NCBI GenBank assembly: GCA_030608765.1
Contig: JAUWDN010000020.1
Span: forward strand, 1 to 9,251
From: Promethearchaeota archaeon
GTDB taxonomy: Archaea; Asgardarchaeota; Lokiarchaeia; Sigynarchaeales; SOKP01
Length of the DNA: 9,251 nt
Direction of reading: 5' to 3'
A model generated the notes under the pieces. It did not search any database, was not told the origin of the DNA, and saw only the letters and a list, made by a program, of their open reading frames with translations. Made by a program: the position numbers and the translations under genes. Shown here in pieces: positions 6,494 to 9,251 of the stretch (the stretch's first letter is position 1; each line of letters opens with the position of its first letter).

Positions 6494-7132
6494 ATGAGAA
6501 ACAAAGACAACAGTATATTATACGATTCGGTAAAAAGGATACAGTTAGAAGGAGAATTTGAAGGTTCAATAATTACACGATGTAAAGATGACAACGATTC
6601 TATTATCTTTTCCGACAATCTAAAAATTGCGAACTCAGAAGGTATTTTTATAGCCGACGGTTTTAGAGTAGGCTTTGAATTAAATTACAATAAAAAAGTC
6701 GCCTTTTCTCGCAAAATTGAAGCTCAATGGTACGAAGATTTCGAGTCCATCGAATACTCAATACTACTTTCAGAAGATATAATGCATATTTATGACGAAG
6801 GACAATTCTCAGACGCTTTCCCTTACACATTAAACAAACTCAACACGGCGGCTCTTTATCTAGACGATTATCAATACGGAATCAACCATTTAGAATTTTT
6901 TAAGGAAGAGATGTTAAGGAATCCCGTTGCTCTCGTTGGGAATGGAGTTATCGTTGCGGATAGAGTAGTCATCGATGAAAGAATAGACCCTGTTTTTTAC
7001 GATTGCTTAATCGTTGGACGAGATGAAAAAGAGGATCTTTCGGTTTCATTTGAGCCTTACATGAATGTCAAGCAATCGCTAACCGATGTTAAATATATCA
7101 TTATTTTAGGAATAGAAGAGTTAAAGTTATAA
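6494..7132 (+). CDS. Unrecognised acidic protein, first gene of a pair with an ATPase
   Basis: I do not recognise this 212-residue protein. It is soluble, with no signal peptide or membrane segment, and acidic (many Asp/Glu). It has alternating hydrophobic and charged runs that suggest a beta-rich fold, especially in residues 20-75 and 145-210 (for example VALVGNGVIVADRVVIDERI, 145-164). A central part (about 105-142) looks helical. No cysteine clusters, nucleotide-binding motif or nuclease signature is visible. It is not archease, the usual RtcB partner: that family's length (about 140 residues) and N-terminal motif do not fit. The stop lies 11 bases before the ATPase start, so the two are almost certainly co-transcribed and may form a complex. 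It is divergent from the RtcB-like gene across a shared promoter region. The ATG at 6494 has no ribosome-binding site. Confidence 0.75.
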   Translation: MRNKDNSILYDSVKRIQLEGEFEGSIITRCKDDNDSIIFSDNLKIANSEGIFIADGFRVGFELNYNKKVAFSRKIEAQWYEDFESIEYSILLSEDIMHIYDEGQFSDAFPYTLNKLNTAALYLDDYQYGINHLEFFKEEMLRNPVALVGNGVIVADRVVIDERIDPVFYDCLIVGRDEKEDLSVSFEPYMNVKQSLTDVKYIIILGIEELKL

Positions 7133-7143
7133 AAAGAAATCGC

Positions 7144-8385
7144 ATGATACTATACGAAAATAGTGAATCAAGATTACTTGACATAATAAGATGGGGAAAT
7201 AATCCTTTCAAAAAGTTTGTATGTACCGGTGAAATCAAAGAAGAATTAGATTTAGTGAAATCAAGAGATATTCTTATTAAAAACATAAAATCTATTGTTA
7301 AGCAAAACAATAATTTTATCCTTCCTATTATAGGTGATGTTGGGTTCGGAAAAACTCATCTCTTTTGGACTCTAAAAAATAATCTTTATTACTACAATAC
7401 TTTCTATATTTCGCTAGAATCGGTTTATAAAAAGTTTTATTATAATATTTACTCTGAATTCATTGAAAATCTGGAAATAGGGCCTTTAAAGTTCGTTGTA
7501 AATCAATTATGTGAAAGCTGGGGCGCTTTAGAGCGGAAATATGGATTTTTTCATGTAGTCGATATTGAGAAAGTAAAACAGGTAGCTTTCAAACAATTAT
7601 CTACTAAATATAGCGAAATAGAAACTGAAACACTAAAGGATGTGATAAATGGAATTACAATCCATCAGTTAGACCCTTATAAGAAGATCGGAGCAGAGAG
7701 ATGGTTACTAGGTGAATTAATGGACGCAAAAGAATTATCAACGTTAAATCTCTCTCACGATCTTCGCAAAGGGAAAAATGCCTATTTAATGCTAAGAGTT
7801 CTCATTGAAAACTCTAAATCCGGAACAATTCTCTTTATCGACGATTTTGAAAAAATTATCTCGATCGTCAAACCTAAAGAGGAGACCACCGAAGAAGTCT
7901 TTGACCCCAGTTGGTTATATGGCTCTGAAATGTCTCCAAACGACATCGCTTCAGAGAAGATATTCACTAAAATATTACGATTACAACAAATTGAAGGGCT
8001 TCGCATAATAATTACTTTGAAATCGATTGAGGCCTTAGAACAAATCAAGAAAAAATATCAAGACTTCGATTCAGAATTGTTACCATTAATAAAAGAACCT
8101 CTTTATCTAAAGAATTTTAGTGAAGATGACATTTTTGAATTTTACAGGAATATAATGAGTACGTTCTATGATAGTATTGAATGCAATGAATTTTCAAAAG
8201 CTTTTGAGAATCCCTATTTCCCCTTAAATAAACTCACATTAAAAAATATTTTTAAACACACTCAAGGAAATCCTAGAGCCATAATTAAGATTTTAATCAA
8301 AATTTTTAATGAGATAATTGATGACGAAGAAAGTCTTGCCATCATCTTAAAAAAATACGAAAAACTTGATAACTATCAAAACTAA
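7144..8385 (+). CDS. P-loop AAA/STAND-like ATPase
   Basis: This 413-residue soluble ATPase has Walker A GDVGFGKT at 64-71 and Walker B ILFIDDFE at 229-236 (D233, D234). A strand RIIITLK (287-293) can supply sensor 1. A C-terminal helical lid contains TQGNPRAIIKIL (373-384), whose GNPR resembles the sensor-2 region of ORC/Cdc6-like and TniB/ExeA-like ATPases. About 155 residues separate Walker A from Walker B. This is longer than in a compact AAA domain and implies a helical insertion (about 95-215). No DNA-binding, nuclease or transmembrane domain is seen, although the region after 340 could be a small winged-helix or lid domain. Such proteins act as molecular switches that load or remodel partners. 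The gene follows the 212-residue gene by 11 bases, so that protein is the obvious candidate partner. The nearest family is uncertain (ATPase_2/AAA_16-like, or BREX BrxC/D-like by the P-loop). It converges on the membrane protein with an 18-base gap. Confidence 0.8.
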   Translation: MILYENSESRLLDIIRWGNNPFKKFVCTGEIKEELDLVKSRDILIKNIKSIVKQNNNFILPIIGDVGFGKTHLFWTLKNNLYYYNTFYISLESVYKKFYYNIYSEFIENLEIGPLKFVVNQLCESWGALERKYGFFHVVDIEKVKQVAFKQLSTKYSEIETETLKDVINGITIHQLDPYKKIGAERWLLGELMDAKELSTLNLSHDLRKGKNAYLMLRVLIENSKSGTILFIDDFEKIISIVKPKEETTEEVFDPSWLYGSEMSPNDIASEKIFTKILRLQQIEGLRIIITLKSIEALEQIKKKYQDFDSELLPLIKEPLYLKNFSEDDIFEFYRNIMSTFYDSIECNEFSKAFENPYFPLNKLTLKNIFKHTQGNPRAIIKILIKIFNEIIDDEESLAIILKKYEKLDNYQN

Positions 8386-8403
8386 TGTCAATTTAAACTA
8401 GAT

Positions 8404-9251
8404 TTACAGCTTTTCTAGGGGTTCTTCTTCTTCACGCGTTTCTTCTGATTTTTCTAGTTCTACAGAATCTTCTATTTCATCTTTTATTAACTTCTTATCT
8501 TTTAGGTAATTATTAAATTCCCAATCGCTAATTTTAGTAGAATCGAGCGCACCGCTATTTATTAGATAAGATTTGAAATCAGAAACAAGTTGAATGACTT
8601 CTTCTTGCTTAAATAACTTTTTCACTATCAAACCTTTTTTCTCTAAAGCGTACTTTGAATAAAACCAATAAAAAACAATTGTAATCAACAAAACAATTAA
8701 GTTATTTGCTAAATTGACTTGAATAAGGTTGGTATAAGTTCCAGAAATTGAGCCTGCTCCTGTTATCATAACGAATTGACCTTCAATGTATATTAATGTG
8801 AAGGCAAATAGAAAAAAGGCTAAATTATTAGGATTAAAAATCTTGAATTTAAAAGTTCTGTTACCTAAACTTCTAATAACTAAAATAGCAGTTAAAATCA
8901 TCAATAATATATCAATAAATGCCCGAAAAGCATCAATACCTAAATCAGTAACGCTCCTAAAGGAATTAATAAAACTAAAGGATCTATACCAAATAATTAA
9001 CCAAATTAAGATGAAAAACACCGAGGAAAATATGTTGAACGTATCGTTTTTCATGCTTTTTATGAAAAGAAAAACTAGTCGGTAGGAGATTAACAGAATA
9101 ACAAGATACATAGCAACATTCCAACCATTAAACCACAATAGAGGTTCTAAAGAATAATCAGGGGGTTGAGGTTCAAAATACGGAGTGAATGCTAAATACG
9201 TTCCTAACTGAGTTAGAATTGGTAATGAAACAGCCAAAACTAAAAAAAAAA
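8404..9251 (-). CDS. Polytopic membrane protein with acidic cytoplasmic tail, 5' end beyond the window
   Basis: I do not recognise the family. The frame stays open to the right edge. Bases 9235-9249 read FFLVL, continuing the hydrophobic stretch before a TTG at 9237, so the true start lies outside the window. Numbering from that TTG, membrane segments are visible at about 40-62, 68-88, 104-124, 138-160 and 175-197, plus the first one cut by the edge, about six in all. Residues 198-277 form a charged tail. It contains a lysine-rich stretch (EKKGLIVKKLFKQEE), a probable small helical part (about 212-250), and a strongly acidic end (EEPREE-like, with EETREEEEPLEKL at 265-277). Such a tail suggests protein-protein contact in the cytoplasm. 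No transporter, protease or kinase motif is seen. It is convergent with the ATPase gene and need not be related to it. Confidence 0.7.
   Translation of the reverse strand, partial: FFLVLAVSLPILTQLGTYLAFTPYFEPQPPDYSLEPLLWFNGWNVAMYLVILLISYRLVFLFIKSMKNDTFNIFSSVFFILIWLIIWYRSFSFINSFRSVTDLGIDAFRAFIDILLMILTAILVIRSLGNRTFKFKIFNPNNLAFFLFAFTLIYIEGQFVMITGAGSISGTYTNLIQVNLANNLIVLLITIVFYWFYSKYALEKKGLIVKKLFKQEEVIQLVSDFKSYLINSGALDSTKISDWEFNNYLKDKKLIKDEIEDSVELEKSEETREEEEPLEKL

Noticed and set aside
6415..6618. 67-codon minus-strand open frame upstream of the RtcB-like gene
   Set aside because: It overlaps the promoter and the start of the 212-residue gene, is low in complexity, and would leave no space for the TATA box seen there.
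6494..7132. Archease, the usual RtcB cofactor, as identity for the 212-residue protein
   Set aside because: Archease is about 140 residues with a characteristic N-terminal motif around Asp-His-Thr-Ala-Asp. Neither the length nor the motif is present.
8786..9085. 99-codon plus-strand open frame opposite the membrane protein
   Set aside because: The minus strand encodes regular hydrophobic membrane segments. The plus frame is a Lys/Ile/Asn-rich shadow expected from antisense of such DNA.
9242..9251. Run of ten A bases at the right edge, considered as a T-rich terminator
   Set aside because: The minus-strand coding frame continues through it as Phe codons without a stop, so it reads as part of a hydrophobic segment. 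A homopolymer assembly artefact at the edge cannot be excluded.

Overview
The window is AT-rich archaeal DNA with closely spaced genes. Several things point to an archaeon: TATA-like boxes of the TTTATATA kind, TTG starts, a strong GGAGGT ribosome-binding site before only one gene, and eukaryote-like protein architecture. The best lineage clue is a protein that joins a von Willebrand A (VWA) domain to two C4HC3 zinc fingers. I associate such proteins with Asgard archaea (Promethearchaeota), but this placement is an inference from gene content, not a phylogenetic result.

Layout, left to right. Positions 1-192 (minus) hold the first 64 codons of a secreted or membrane-anchored protein that runs off the left edge. 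A divergent intergenic region follows, then an M20 metallopeptidase of the ArgE/DapE type (356-1714, plus) and the VWA/zinc-finger protein (1776-2957, plus). After a possible hairpin terminator and a promoter with a good ribosome-binding site comes a full-length methionyl-tRNA synthetase with a C-terminal tRNA-binding domain (3115-5163, plus). One base after its stop codon, on the minus strand, ends a 414-residue protein (5165-6409). By the order and spacing of its motifs I read this as a very divergent RtcB-like RNA ligase family member. An 84-base divergent promoter separates it from a plus-strand pair: an unrecognised acidic 212-residue protein (6494-7132) and a P-loop ATPase (7144-8385). 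The last gene is a polytopic membrane protein on the minus strand (8404 to the right edge), cut at its 5' end.

The peptidase and MetRS are housekeeping enzymes. The VWA protein resembles the p44/Ssl1 subunit of eukaryotic TFIIH, with Rpn10-like VWA as the main alternative. The part most likely to be undescribed is 5165-8385. There a divergent RtcB paralogue that keeps most metal and guanylation residues but loses several conserved ones shares a promoter region with an unknown protein and an ATPase. This could be an RNA repair or RNA-sensing module, but the link rests only on proximity.

I found no tRNA, rRNA, CRISPR array, insertion sequence or origin.
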